From Ashinkailepas kermadecensis (Eukaryota; Arthropoda; Thecostraca; Neolepadidae), in NCBI GenBank assembly GCA_034440615.1, contig JAOTOM010003661.1, positions 1 through 64,000 on the forward strand: 64,000 nucleotides of DNA, given 5' to 3'. Below the pieces are notes generated by a model. The model ran no database searches, was not told the DNA's origin, and saw only the letters and a list, made by a program, of their open reading frames with translations. Both the position numbers and the translations under genes were made by a program. Positions 13,113 to 25,768 of this stretch are shown piece by piece. Position 1 is the first letter of the stretch; the number at the start of each line of letters is the position of its first letter.

Positions 13113-15984
13113 TTGTAAATCGTCTATGGTGTCAACTTCGAAATTCATCTCACATTTCTTCGAAGCAGTGTTTGTCTAGATGCAGGGTACAGTTGTGGGT
13201 ACAGGAGCACTTTGTACACAGCCATCAACAAGTATGTACATCAAAATATATAGACACCTTTTCCGCCTGGTTGTGAGTATTGCAATCCTATTTTTTCTCT
13301 CATCATTTCCTTTTTGACCAGGTGGCACCGGGAAAATCCTTTTCACGCCTAGATTAATGACGAAGCTCAACTTGGACTCGCTCTAAGTGTGCACTGATCC
13401 TAAAAGTCTGAGAGCCATAACAGTCTTTGCCACTGACTGAATAATGCATGAGGTGCCATCTGGATGGTGGTGTGAGCATTGCCCGTTGCGCAGCCCACCC
13501 CTCATTTCAGCAGCCTGCGCCACACTGCATGGCTGCGGGTGACTGACAGCGACTGGACGCCGATCGCACCTGTCGTCGGTGGCTGCTTGGAGCACCGCCG
13601 GCGGACCCCGGTCGGCTCGGCAGTGGCGCTGGGCAGAGCTGGGATGGGAATAATCAACGACATCGACCAGCCGTCGGGCGGCAACGGTGCGCCTGTTATT
13701 GTGATGCATTGATGAGCGCGGCGAGCGCGGCAGCCAGCCAAGCGCCGATCTGCACCACTGGTGCCCGTCATTGGCGCGCGAGGTCCAGACAGTCCCTCAC
13801 GATGAGGCGAGCAGCGCGAACGCTACCGTGCCAATGGCCGGCTGGTTGTCGGGCGGATGTCACTGTCGGTCTTGAGCCATTCTTCACCCGCTCAGTTTCT
13901 CTGGACACTGGATGCTCTTCATGGAACACCGCAGTTCATATTCAAAGGAGTGTGCACGGTGGTACTTTATGCCGTCCTTTGGGTGTAATTTGGAACAAGT
14001 ATGAAATGTTGGAGTGTCCATAGATAATGCATATCCGACTATCGCCGCGAACAGCATTTGAATGAACAGCCACGCCTGAGCAGTTCCGGGAATGCTAGAA
14101 ATCAATGACAGCCGTCAACTACGACGTTTTTGTCCGGCTAACGAAACTAATTATCATCAAAAACAAGGCAGCATCGGCAGCCGAGGCGCTGAATTATGCC
14201 AGACGATACTGAGAATAATCCACAGCATCCTGACGCCGGCTGAGTACATATGCATATCTTGTGAATGTTTCCCTCAAGTACATGCTTCCCGTAACTGTTA
14301 CATGAATAACATCATGACCACCAGAAATCGAGAAGACTGCTGGCCTGGTCATGGACGCGGAGGACGGAAGTGTACTCCTATCAGCAGAAATAAATATTGG
14401 CAGCTCATAAAGAACAGCATTTCTTGACACGCATTCGCTTTCCTACAATACCATTGACCAAATTAAGGACCATAGTTGTTCTTTTAAGGATCACCGAGTT
14501 CCGCTAAGCACAGCAAGCAAGAGGCCAAGCGTGCCTGTGGCCATGAACGCCGCTACCGGTAGGGGAAGTGGGCGGGTGAGTAGACGAAAGGACACGCTCC
14601 CAAAATTGCGTGAAGTTTAGCATTATGCCTATGACGTTACATGGTGTATTTGGAGCGTGTTTCCTTGTATTGAAGTTATGGCAACTTCCGTGTTCTATAC
14701 CCACACGGCTTCTAGCATGGATGAAAATTAAAATGAGCTCAGATTCGACGCATTCATCGAAGTGCGTGATCAAAAGCGCTGATAAAAATGTATGCGTTTA
14801 AAAAAATAGAAAACAAAGCCTTTAGGTTACAGTCACAACGCTCTACGAACTGTCTGCCGGTCGGCCGGCGACCGCCTGAGAGGCGAAATCCACACGCGTA
14901 GGAAGCACCGGCACCACTTTCTTTGCAAAAATCGTCCGTAATAGGAAATCTTGTGGCAGAAGATGGTAAAATGGACCCTCAACAATGGCGTTCATCAGTG
15001 GTTGATGAGCACGCACCCAGGGTGTCCTGGTGACCTGCTCCGTCCAGCGGAACCCATCCACCCATGATCTCATGCATCACCGTGCAGGTAATGAGTGCCG
15101 CTGAGCCTCACACTGCGACGGCAGATAGGGACAGCTGGGTAACGAGATGCCGGCTCAGGTCGGCAGTGACGGATAGGGCCGTGCCTCAGCGGGACAGCCA
15201 CCGTCGCCAGTGTCCGTCCGACTGCAGGCGCTAAGCAGACAGCCATCCGACTCCGGATCTGCTGCAGACGTCCGTCCGTCTGACTCTGGATATGGTTCAG
15301 ACGCCGTCTGACTCTAGATCTGGTCTAGATGGTCATCTGTCCTACCCCGGGTCGATGTCATGCTAGCGAGGGGAGGAAGGCAGGGATTAATACAAATCAT
15401 ACGCGGTATGTTTCCGGCTGCAACGCATTTGTAAAAGAAACCAACGAAGAAAGTTACAAGGTATGGATGGGGACTCCAAACACGGAATTATTCACCCCTC
15501 ACCTCGAAACAAAGTTAACATTAGGCCTTTGGCGAATACTAGCCACTTTGCACAACATGAATCGTGCCCACTCCCCCAGGTAACAATTGCGCAAGTATGC
15601 ATTTGCCATGTATTGCACATGTAGCATAGCGTAGCCTCCTACAATTAGAAGCTCGACCATCTGGGGCATATGGTGACACCCACCTGCTATCTATGACACC
15701 CACTTGCTCTTGTTTCCTTTTGAAACCTGTCCGACTCCAGCGCTTGCCCCCTCCTTGACATTCACATGCGCTCTTGAGACCACCCTAACTGCGCTCCTGG
15801 CTCCGCAAATTTCCCAAACCTTCTTGAGAGCATTGCCTCGACAAGTGTACGCATCAGTCAACAAGTGTGGACGCATCAGTCAAATCAGCCTTCTTCAACC
15901 CGGTGGGGTCCGCTTCCCAGGTCTGACGACACCTCAGCTCAGCACATGGGTGGAGGATCACCAGCAAAGCTGCTTCTAGTGTTG
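13113..15984. other. No gene recognised; degenerate repeat near 15200-15345
   Basis: The longest frames (13709-14023, 14092-14427) show no known domain. Near 15200-15345 a degenerate repeat of roughly 30-45 bases is visible (gtccgtctgactctggat / gccgtctgactctagatc). The 13.5-13.9 kb part is GC-rich with ggcggcg words. Confidence 0.5.
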
Positions 15985-16836
15985 AGACATTCCGATATGC
16001 AATGGGAGGTAGGGAACTGGATGCTATTGAAGAGGGAAGAATCTTAGGTGTGTTAGTTTCAAATGTCCTTCAAGCAGAAAAACAATGTACCTCATGTAGG
16101 AACAGGACAATCCGGGTGCTGTGGATCATTATTAGGAGTGTGAGGTATAAAAGCAAGAGGGTCATGCCAAACAAAACTGTACTTAGCCTACGTGCAACCC
16201 AACTTGGAATATTCTGTAACGGAATTTAACCTTTGCCGAGAAAGAGAGAGATATATATGTTAGAAAGAGGGCAGCGCACAACCACATAGACTCATCGGTG
16301 GTCTAGGACACCTAGAATATTGAGAAAGACTTATGGCCTTGCATATGCACTCACTCGGGTATAGTAGATTAAGGGGTAAAATAATTGAAATGCATCAAAT
16401 CGTTTAAGGGTTAGCAAAGGTCAATCTGAATGATGCTCTTAAATTTCAAGTATCACATAGGGGTGATATATTCGGGTTAGACAAGTCAAGGTGCAACAAC
16501 CGGTTTTCAGTCAAAGGATCGTTGATCAATGGAATAGGCTGCCTGCTGATGCTATGGGGAGTCCATCATTGAATATATTTAAGCATAGGGTAGACAAGTT
16601 TTTAAGTTGGATAATCTTCTTTTTGAGATTTTAACTAGAGGTGAATGGGGCGATGTTAATAATAGTAAGGGGGTGGGTTCGTAGGATGTTGGTAGACAGC
16701 TTCTTTATGATTTAGGATATAGTATTGGCTAAGTTGTTGAGTGTCCTTTTGTCTAAGCTTATCGTATTATCCTTTTACAGGCGTAGCCCGCTTGGGCCCT
16801 CGTGGCTCTTGTCTGAACACCTGATGACTTCATGAA
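15985..16836 (+). mobile_element. CR1-like LINE, 3' fragment (old copy)
   Basis: Starts at the end of the reverse transcriptase region: GRILGVLVSNVLQAEKQC, then VRYKSKR in place of the usual YKSKEV, a frameshifted QLGIFCNGI in place of HLEYCVQAW, and a divergent C-terminal region with LRGKIIEMHQI. The 3' UTR closes with CTTGGGCCCTCGTGGCTCTT. Many stops and indels; it is closer to the copy at 7061 than to the one at 51.7 kb. Confidence 0.8.
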
Positions 16837-17499
16837 GAACGAATTATATTTTCTGCATGCAATAGTGTAACAATAAACGTAGGATGGCCGTTATATGTGG
16901 TATTACATGTAAGACTGAAAGTGAGCTAGCGAGAGTGACTACAGTCCATGAAGGGATTCTGCTGAAGATAAGGAAACGTTACAAAAAGCTATACCGGCCC
17001 GATAAATGTCATGCTGTTTTATAATCAACAGTTTTCATTCACGAACCCTTCACATTCTTAGGAACAATTCGCTTAATCATACAGTAGCATCACACATTTT
17101 TCATCACGCCGATATTCCTTTCCAACAGAAACTCAGCTAGTTCATGCCAGCTATGCGTATTACTAAACGGTGCTCGGGCAATAATTTTGATGTCAACTTC
17201 TGAAAAGAAAACTAAATCAAAACTAAAATGTAAAACACTGGTGATTTATAAAGCAAAAGCACCAAATTTGGCACCGAGGTAGTCTATCATAATATGAGCA
17301 GATTTGGATATTTCTCCATCGCTCAACTGCCAGCCGGCGGACATTTTCCAAAATATCACATCCAGGACACTGGCTGATGACACGAGCGGTGCCGTTCTGT
17401 TATCGTAAAAGAAAACACTACTGTACCATGCACTGGGTTACTGTGAATTACACAAGATTAGCTGATTGGTTGCAATAACTTTGTGTGCTAAGCGACGTA
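16837..17499. other. No gene recognised
   Basis: AT-rich sequence between two LINE fragments with no frame over 60 codons and no repeat visible to me. Confidence 0.5.
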
Positions 17500-19850
17500 T
17501 TTTACCAAGTAAGTTCAGCCTGACTCCGGTAAAGACAACCTCCTCTCGGCACTAAATCAACTATGGTCTGACGGTACTTTCCCACACTCTTGGTCTACTA
17601 GCACTATCATCCCTATCGCTAAGCCTTCCAAACCTCGACAACTCCCCTCCAGCTATCGCCCTATCTCTCTCACTAGTTGTGCTGGCAAAATCTTTGAGCG
17701 CATGGTCAATGGACGAATCAGAGTCTATCTTGAAAACAACAACATTATCTCCCCCTTTCAGAGCGGCTTCCGACCAAGGCGAAGCACCGCTGACAACCTA
17801 ATCGAAATTGTTGCTTCAATCCAGCGTGGTTTCGCGAAAAAAATCAGAATCTATCGCCCTTTTTAGACCTAAAATCCGCGTTTAACAAAGTACACAGTTC
17901 TCCATTCTAGTTAAATTACACAGATTTGGTATCAAAAGCAGAATGGCCACCTTTATCGACAACTTTCTCAAAAATCGCTCCTTCGTCGTCCGCTGCGGCA
18001 ACGTCTATTCCAGGCCCCACACTCTCGATCAAGGCGTCCCGCAAGGCAGCGTCCTATCTCCACCCTCTTTCTCATTAAGATTAACGATGCATTAGAACAA
18101 CTTCCCCTAGTTTCTCCACTTCTAAAATATTATCTCTATGCCGATGATTTGGCTATTTGGTGCACCCACCCGTCGGCAGATACAGCTAACCATATTGTTC
18201 AACTCGCCATGAATCACATTGATTCATAGTGCTCCCTCCGGGGGTCACATATTTCCCCCGCTAAATTGGTCACAATGCTCTTTTCTTGGCTTCCCAGGTA
18301 TATTCCATATAATACATCGCTCCGCTATCGCGACCAAATTATCCCCCTCCAAACCTCATTCAAATATCTCGGAATTATCCTCGACAAAAGACATTATTTG
18401 TCCCCCACATTGCCTATATTAAACAGCGCTGCGCTGTGCGCCTGAATTTCCTGCGCTGCATCTCCGGTCGCGACTGGGGTGCAGACAGGACTACTCTTAA
18501 CAAAATGTATACTGCCCGGATCCGTTCAATCCTGGAATACAATGCGTTTATCTTCGATCATATATCCCCTTCATTCACCAAATCACTAGAATGCATACAA
18601 AACCACGCACTAAGGCTCATCACCGAGCACACCGCACCACACCTACCACCAGTCTCCGGGATGAGGCCAATCTTTCTAGCCTACAACACCGCAGAACACT
18701 ACAACTCGTTAGATACCACTTCAGAACAACACAGCTAAATCACCCCTCCAATGTCGCATGGTCTAAACCCCCTGTTCGGCGCTCCAAAAACAAAAATGAA
18801 TACAGCATTTCCATTCACTTGAAGCAGGTTCTCGCATCCGCACTGAAATTTCCCGATGTAACACCCGACCGAATTCCCCCCCCTTCTCCCATTCTGGCAC
18901 ATGAAACACCACAAACTCGAGTATCTCTTTAGGCACAACAAAACCCTACTCTCCCCCATCGACGTTCAAGTCATTTTTTAAATATCGAGAGGCACACCCA
19001 CAACACACATTCTTCTACACTGACGGGTCCCATGCCGGCAATGGTACGGGCACCGCCTGGTGCGGTGGGCCCGACACTGGTCAAACCAAATTAACACGTC
19101 ATCATTCGGTATACACAGCAGAATTAGTCGCCATACTCATTTGCCTCCAACACATCATTGCACGACACATCACCACCCTTACCAATATCTGCACTGATTC
19201 ACGTTCCTCCATTGACGCCCTCGCGGCCATACACAACACCACGCACCCCACACTCCAAGCTATCCGACACCTCTATGATCACAATCACGAAAACCTTCAA
19301 CTCAACCTCCTCTGGATCCCCGGAAACAGGGGTATCCCGGGCAACGAGCGAGCGGACGGCCTTGTCCAGGTGTCAATTGATCTACCTCCGAATGACTGTG
19401 ACCCAGTGTCCCCGGGATCTCCTTTCTTTAGCAAATATGTTATTTAACAAATATCTTCAGGCCTGCTAGTCACACGACACCACACACCCACACGCTATCA
19501 AGCCCACACTCTCCAACTGGCCCTCTTCCCACCAGCACTCCCGTTTGAACGAGGTGGTACTCGCCAGACTTCGCCTCGGACACACCAAGTTGACACACAA
19601 TTATATTTTCATCGATCACGCCGCCCTCCACTTTGTAGCACATCTCGAGTTCGCATTACTGTCGCCCATATTTTACATACCTGTCCAGCATATGCTCTTC
19701 ATCGTCGCGCTATTTTCCAGTATTTCACCAACATCCATAAACAAATTTCGCTTCGGGCTCATCTCGGGGATGAGCACCCGGCACTCCTCGATCTACTTCT
19801 CCACTTTTTACACGACACCAAACTTTCCGAACTGATCTGATTTCGCTTTC
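17500..19850 (+). mobile_element. I/Jockey-like LINE, decayed reverse transcriptase and RNase H
   Basis: The 5' part is missing. Reverse transcriptase begins around 17570 (WSTSTIIPIAKPSKPRQL, then SYRPISLTSCAGKIFERM, FQSGFRPRRSTADNL), followed by a PQGSVLSP block near 18040 and YADD at 18137-18148. The thumb includes DWGADRTTL and RSILEYNAF. RNase H lies at about 19010-19390: YTDGSHAG, YTAELVAI, CTDSRSSIDAL and GNERADGL, all four acidic positions recognisable. Frames change repeatedly and stops interrupt (for example after GFAKK near 17860), so the copy is dead. Same domain order as the element at 1-3918 but a different, less AC-biased family. Confidence 0.87.
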
Positions 19851-19998
19851 ACACGTTACCTGGTTCAAGCTGATTTGATGCGAAGTTAAAAGCTATATGA
19901 CACGCGTTGCACACTTCGTTAGCTATATGACTTCGTTACACATGTCTTCCTCTCCGACGTCGTAAAACACATACATATAGGTTATTTCACCTATATGT
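19851..19998 (+). other. Probable 3' end of the LINE, with internal short duplication
   Basis: Contains two copies of agctatatgac (19889, 19921) and ends gacgtcgtaaaacac before the CR1 fragment starts. The ctatatgac and gtcgtaaaa words also occur in the tails of the SINEs at 25.9 and 49.5 kb. Confidence 0.35.
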
Positions 19999-21195
19999 AT
20001 GACTCAGCAGAAGGACTTAGGTGTTATTTTGAACACAAAATTGGGGGCATCAGAACAGACCAAAGAAGCCAGGAAGAAGGCACTAAGAATGCTTGGGGCA
20101 ATACAGAGGAATGTGTCATACAAAAGTGAGGAGGTCATCAGGAAGCTTTACTGTGCATATGTCAGGCCACATTTGGAATACTGTGTCCAAGCTTGGTCCC
20201 CTAGTTATGAGAAATATTGTTGGCTTTTAGAGAGAGTACAAAAGAGGGCAACGAAAATGGTTAATGGTATAGGCAACCTGGCATATGAGGAAAGATTGAA
20301 GAAATTGAATATGTTTTCACTTAGATATAGAAGGCTGAGAGGAGATCTCATCGAGGTTTTTAAATTTGTTCATGGTCAGGAACAGGGATATCTCAGGGAA
20401 ATGTTTGAATTTAACAGAAATGATGCAATTAGAGGTCATCAATTCAAAATTAAAGTTAATCACAGCAGGACAAGGTTACGACAGTCTTTCTTCACCAACA
20501 GGGTAGTAGAACACTGGAACCAGCTGCCAGGAACCATTGTCAGTAGCAACACACTGAACATCTTTAAAAACGGCATAGACAATCATTATAAGAATAGGGG
20601 GCTTGTTTTTCTGTATTCCAAGGAGGGTTGATCGACAGGGAGATGGGAGTTGGGAGGAGTTTGTAATTGTTGAGTGTGTTATGCAATAGCAAGTGAGTCT
20701 GTTATTAAGTCTAAACGCTTTATAACTTTATATAGGGTGTACCTAGCAGTGGATTCAGCACCGTCCTTCGGGATGTGATACTGATGAGATTGTCTATGGT
20801 AGCACAATGGGTATGATGGGAGGAGTTTGTAATTGTTGAGTGTATTATGCAATAGCAAGTGATTCTCTTATTAAGTCTGAACGCTTTATGAATTTGTGTG
20901 GGGTGTGCCTAGCAGTGGATTCGGCACCTTCCTTCGGGATGTGATGCTGATGAGATTGTTTATGGTGGCGCGATGGGTGTGATGGGAGGAGCTTGTGATT
21001 GTTGAGGGTGTTATGCGGTAGCAAGTGAGTGGTGCTAGATAGGCTGGGGTATATAGCTTCCTAGGAACTTGGGATAAGGGATTGATTGGGGTGAGAGTAT
21101 GTACATTTCTAGTACCTTTTCTAGATAGGCTTAACCCAGATGGGCCCCTGTGGCTCTTATTAAGCCTTAATACTTTATTACTTTTATGACTTCAC
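19999..21195 (+). mobile_element. CR1-like LINE, 5'-truncated copy
   Basis: Enters the element abruptly at actcagcagaaggactt, which corresponds to about 54580 in the longer copy, then stays open for 210 codons to 20631: KDLGVILNTKLGASEQTKEA, VRPHLEYCVQAWSPSYEK, RYRRLRGDLIEVFKFVHG and WNQLPGTIV. It differs from the 54.6-55.2 kb copy by only a few bases, so both inserted recently. The long 3' UTR has a 166-bp repeat and ends with GGGCCCCTGTGGCTCTTATT and a TTTATGAC-type tail. Confidence 0.92.
20652..21045 (+). repeat. 166-bp tandem repeat in the CR1 3' UTR
   Basis: GGGAGGAG(T/C)TTGT(A/G)ATTGTTGAG recurs at 20652, 20818 and 20984, giving two full units and one partial unit. The inverted copy at 38990-39450 has a similar arrangement, while the copy at 55.2 kb lacks the block. 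Confidence 0.9.
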
Positions 21196-22236
21196 ACTGG
21201 GTAGGCAAGGACCGATCCAATTTGGCCAAAACTTAGTTTTCCTTATAGATTGCGCTTGGTTTTTTACGGACGGGTTTTCCAAACTGCTTTGTTTTTTCCC
21301 TTTCTCAGGTTTCTTCCAAGCTTTAACTTAAATATACACCTACACATACAAGATCGGGCCTGAAGCCCACGACTCGCTCTGGGCGCCGGGCCTCCGCTTC
21401 GTTTCAGGTCGCAGGTGGGCAGTGGAGCCTGTTCGTAGGCTACGAAGCTGCCCACCCTCCAAATGCCCTTCTGATTGTTATGCATGTATGTATGTATGTA
21501 TGTACGTACATGAACCTGTACGCTATGTGTGTATCAGCCCTTTACGCCACGTTCTTTGTTTGCCGGCGTCTTATCTTTCCTCTCTTGCTTATTTGATATA
21601 ACCGGATGCTACATAAGCCGGATTAACGTAACCCTTTCTTTAACGTAATACATATCTAGCGGATGGCACTGCCACTGCTAAAGACAAAAAAAGGAAAACA
21701 AAAGAAAGTAAGTTCAGCACACATATCTCTGCCTGGTAAGCTCATTGGCCTGCCAATGTCTCCTATCTCAGCACAACTGGTCGAGTTGCTTCACGCGCTT
21801 GCTCCTCACGCGTCTGGCTGGTATCGCCAGTTGGTAACTGGCCAGGCAAGGTCGAGACGCAGGCACCAGGCGGCCGCCTGGTGTCTCCGTGTGATGAACA
21901 AAATGCTAATCCCATGTTTTTTCTAAGCTATATTATTGAAAGGAAGGTCTTTAGCACGCAAGTAAAAGTGTATGTCTGCTTTTTATGCGGAATTAAATTT
22001 ATTTATTCCACGTCAGGGGTACGATGATTGTTCGGTCGCATACGTTTGCAAAACCGTGTTTAGCAGTGCGTATTAATCGCATGCTCGGTTGGTGTTAATC
22101 TTACGGTGGAATAACCTTTATATAATACATTGTCTGATTGCAATGGCCGGTAGAGCCAGCCTATTTGCTATTCACTCAACACCGCTGCACTGGTGGCTGA
22201 ACCGGAATAAAAACGTGTGGCGTGACGCACGTGACA
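21196..22236. other. No gene recognised; (ATGT)n at 21484-21506
   Basis: Contains a short ATGT microsatellite and an 87-codon frame at 21663-21926 with a poly-Lys start and no known motif. Otherwise unremarkable. Confidence 0.5.
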
Positions 22237-22440
22237 TCACGCCACGTGACCTACATGACCCGGGGTCGGCCGGACGGCTCAGTGACAGTTCCGCTGGTCA
22301 TGCGGATGTGTCACGCCACGTGACCTGCATGACCCGGGGTCGGCCGGACGGCTAAGTGACAGTTCCGCTGGCCATGCGGATGTGTCACGCCACGTGACCT
22401 GCATCACTCGGGGTCGGCCGGACGGCTCAGTGACAGTGCT
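22237..22440. repeat. 74-bp tandem repeat with CACGTG cores
   Basis: TCACGCCACGTGACCT recurs at 22237, 22311 and 22385, each followed by GGGGTCGGCCGGACGGCT. Just under three copies. Each contains a CACGTG palindrome. Confidence 0.93.
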
Positions 22441-22679
22441 ATAGGAAATGCCACACTGAATGGTTGGGTGACATGAGCGGAGTGGACAATCTGCGGACAG
22501 AAGGGTCTGTTGGAATAGCTGCATCTATCAGGGCGGAACTACCTGCGTTACGCGTCAAGCGCGGACATAAGCCGCCGGCCGTCGGGCGGCGAAACTAGCG
22601 CCGCCAATCGGCCGGCGGGGGAAACTATAGGCAGACGTCATAAATTCAACAATACTAAGAAACCATGCAATACATGTGA

Positions 22680-23720
22680 AAAAGGCACAGTACTGCGTTG
22701 TAATGCCATGAATTCGGCGAACGCTAAGCTTAGTTGCGATCATTTTGTTGAAAAATTAGCTTCGGGATTTGGACCCCCAAAATAATGCCCAAACGGGCCA
22801 CGAATCTCAAAAAGTCGCAGCACTGCCTGATAATATCATGAATTCGGCGACCATTAAGCTCAGTTGAGGTCATCCTGTTGAAAAATTCGGTTCGGGATTT
22901 GGACCCCCAAAACAATGCCGTCATTGATCAATCCACGAATTTGTAATTGCTTGCCGCAATATCAAGACAACGGGCCACGAATCTCAAAAGATCGCAGCAC
23001 TGCATTATAATGTCATGAATTCGGCGAACGTTAAGCTTAGTTGCGATCATCTTGTGGACAAATTCGCTTCGGGATTTGGACCCCAAAAATAATGCCGCCA
23101 TTGATCCATCCACGAATTTGTAATTGTTTGCCGCGATATCAAGCAAACGGGCCACGAATCTAAAAAAAAGTCGCAGCACTTCCTTGTTTGTAATATCATG
23201 AATTCGGCGAACATTAAGCTCAGCTGCGGTCAGGTTGTTAAAAAATTTGGTTCGGATTTGGACCCCCAAAACGATGCTGTCATTGATGCGATTTGCAACA
23301 TCAGTGGATTGACGACGTTCTACTTTCAACCCTAAAATTCTGACACCAATTTTCGCGCAAGGACATCCGGAATACGATACATGTAAAGAAAAACATCTGA
23401 AGTTGATTACCCCAGTAAAGCACTTTTACAAAGAAACGTATCAATTTGATCTTATAATCCATAACGAGCGACCCTGGCGGCGGTCCTAATCGTGGGTTCC
23501 GCATCCACGAATTTATATTTGTTTGCCGCAATATCAGATAAACGGGCGAGGAATTTTAGGAATCTAGTCGCAGCACTGTGCTATAATGCCATGAATTCGT
23601 GGAACCTTAAGCTCAGTTGCGATCATGAAAAATTATGCTCGGGATTTGGACCCCAAAAATAAGGCCATCAGTGATCAATGCACGAATTTTTAATTGTTTG
23701 TCGCATTATTAACACAACAA
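22680..23720. repeat. About 180-bp satellite, diverged, with a 130-bp variant
   Basis: CATGAATTCGGCGA marks copies at 22707, 22838, 23014, 23198 and (variant) 23590. The unit continues TTAAGCT(T/C)AGTTGCG(A/G)TCAT, GGGATTTGGACCCC, ATTGATC(A/C)ATCCACGAAT and TTGTAATTG. Spacing is 131, 176, 184 and 392 bases: the first interval lacks about 50 bases, and the last holds a non-homologous insertion at roughly 23285-23510. Confidence 0.9.
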
Positions 23721-24861
23721 ACAGACGATGAATGTCCAAAAATCGAAGAACTACGCTGTAATGTAACTTTGGCGTTGGGGACCATTAACATTCAGGGTAT
23801 GGTTCCGTGTCCGCCATATTGTGAATGGCGGTCGGTCGGAGACGAGCCACGGGCCGCGGGCGTCGCCGCTGCGCCGGCGTCCCGCCGTATATGGTGGAAG
23901 ATAGTTCCAGAAGACAATATGCAAGGTAACAATATGCGCAATATATCACTGTATGTGGAATGAAATTGACGTCTGAAGGCGTAACTTTCATAAATGGACT
24001 ACGTATCATATTTTTGGAGACAGAGTCTCATAAATTGTAACTATCTTTTTCGCGCACACACTAGTGAGCATCCGGGCGCGCTTGTCGCGAGCGAATATTC
24101 CAGAGTTCTTGAATGGCATCCGGAACCTGCCTATTTTCTTTATTTACTGGAGATCCCCCAATGTCCGCATTAACATTGCACCTGACGCCTAACGGCATCT
24201 ACCTACATCGACGGTGTCGCCCAGCAATTCAACACTGCGTCCTCATCTATGGGCTGGTGACGATCTTCGTGTAATGTGGTCATCAGCTCACAATCGTTGC
24301 TCCATCGTGTCTTTATGTCAAACGGAGGAATTGCTCCACGAAGGAATTTCAGCGAGTCTTTAAGGGTAGGCAATGGCTAGATGCCATTTTGTGAATGAAG
24401 ATAACGATTTAATCATCGGTTTACATTATACCCCACTATTTGATGCAGATGCTAACGGTGGTTTCCGGTGGGACCGTTGACAATTACTATCTGAATGTTG
24501 CGCCATTTAAAATAGTCGCGTTTAATTATCTCGCGCCTCATCTGCACAGCACGTAAAGCTCATTAAGTTAAATGACGCTCACCTCCCCCTGTCAAGTCGC
24601 TGCTAATCAAAGCATGGCTGATGGCCAAGCTCTATGTGCCCCGTGTTGCCCTAAGTCTATCATGATGTTATTTGCCATCGACGTAGCACGCATATATACC
24701 ACAAGGGCATATTCGGGCAGATGATGTGGCATTCATGGTTCGGTTCAGCTGTTCCCCAGATCATTGCTGATTCAGTTCAGGATAACAATCGGATGTTCCG
24801 GCATCTTGTAGACTATGGTGAATGACCGTATTGCGGAGTGAGAAGCTCTGGCGGTGTTGCT
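23721..24861. other. No gene recognised
   Basis: Starts with what may be a very diverged satellite copy (23721-23790). The rest has no frame or motif I can support. Confidence 0.5.
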
Positions 24862-25355
24862 CCGAGCTGACAAATCCTGCCAGTGCTGCTGCGGGCTGAC
24901 AAGTCCTGCCAGTGCTGCTACGGGCTGACAAGTCCTGCCAGTGCTGCTGCGGCTGACGAGTCCTGTCAGTGCTGCTGCGGCTTACAAGTCCTGTCAGTGC
25001 TGCTGCCGCTTACAAGTCCTGTCAGTGCTGCTGCGGCTTACAAGTCCTGTCAGTGCTGCTGCGGGCTGACAAGTCCTGTCAGTGCTGCTGCGGCTGACAA
25101 GTCCTTCCAGTGCTGCTGTGGCTGACGAGTCCTGCAGGTGCTGCTGCGGGCTGACGAGTTCTGCCAGTTGCTATATGGCGAGAAGCTCTGTCCGTTCCGC
25201 TGTATGGTGAGAAGACCTGGCGATGCTGCTGTGGGCTGAGAAGACCTGGCGATGCTGCTGTGGGCTCAGAAGACCTGGCGATTCTGCTGTGGGCTGAGAC
25301 GACCTGGCGATGCCGCTGTGGGCTGAGAAGACCCGGCGATGCTGCTGTGCACTGT
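24862..25355. repeat. Array of 26-29-bp units (GCTGACAAGTCCTGYCAGTG)
   Basis: The first half has about ten units of ~26-27 bases ending GCTGCTGCGG. From about 25195 the unit is 29 bases, GAGAAGACCTGGCGATGCTG followed by CTGTGGGCT. The two halves share the ctgctgcgg-ctgac/gag framework and look like one array that has diverged by position. Confidence 0.9.
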
Positions 25356-25499
25356 GAACAAGACTGATGATCTCTCACAAAACCAAGAGTTCAGGTCCTT
25401 ATTTTCAGGAAATATTTTCATGTTGAATAGGGGAAATCACAATAGTATTTAGCAAGGTACCAAATTAGAGGATCTGGGCCCCTCGACCCACTCGGGACC

Positions 25500-25768
25500 T
25501 CCAACATTGGCTGAGAAACCCTATCCGTGCTGCTACAGAGTGAGCAGTCCTATCGATGTTTATGTGGGCTGAAACAACCTAGTCAGTTCCATGTTGCTGT
25601 AGTTCGAGAAGCCCTGGCGATGCTGCTGTGGGCTGAGAAACCTTATCCGTGCTGCCATATGGCGAGAAGCCCTGGCGGTACTGCATCGGGCTAAGAGGCT
25701 CAAGAGGGATATGTTCTGTTTTAGAGTGAAAAGCCCTGCAGCTGTGGTGCTGATGGCTGAAAATTCCT
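25500..25768. repeat. Degenerate continuation of the preceding array
   Basis: Scattered gagaagccctggcgatgctgctgtgggct-like units, more diverged than at 25.2 kb. About 145 bases of unrelated sequence separate it from the main array. Confidence 0.7.

Noticed and set aside
24862..25140. Hammerhead ribozyme-like CTGACGAG motifs in the repeat array
   Set aside because: The GAAA core segment and pairing stems of a hammerhead are missing; the match is confined to part of one core strand.
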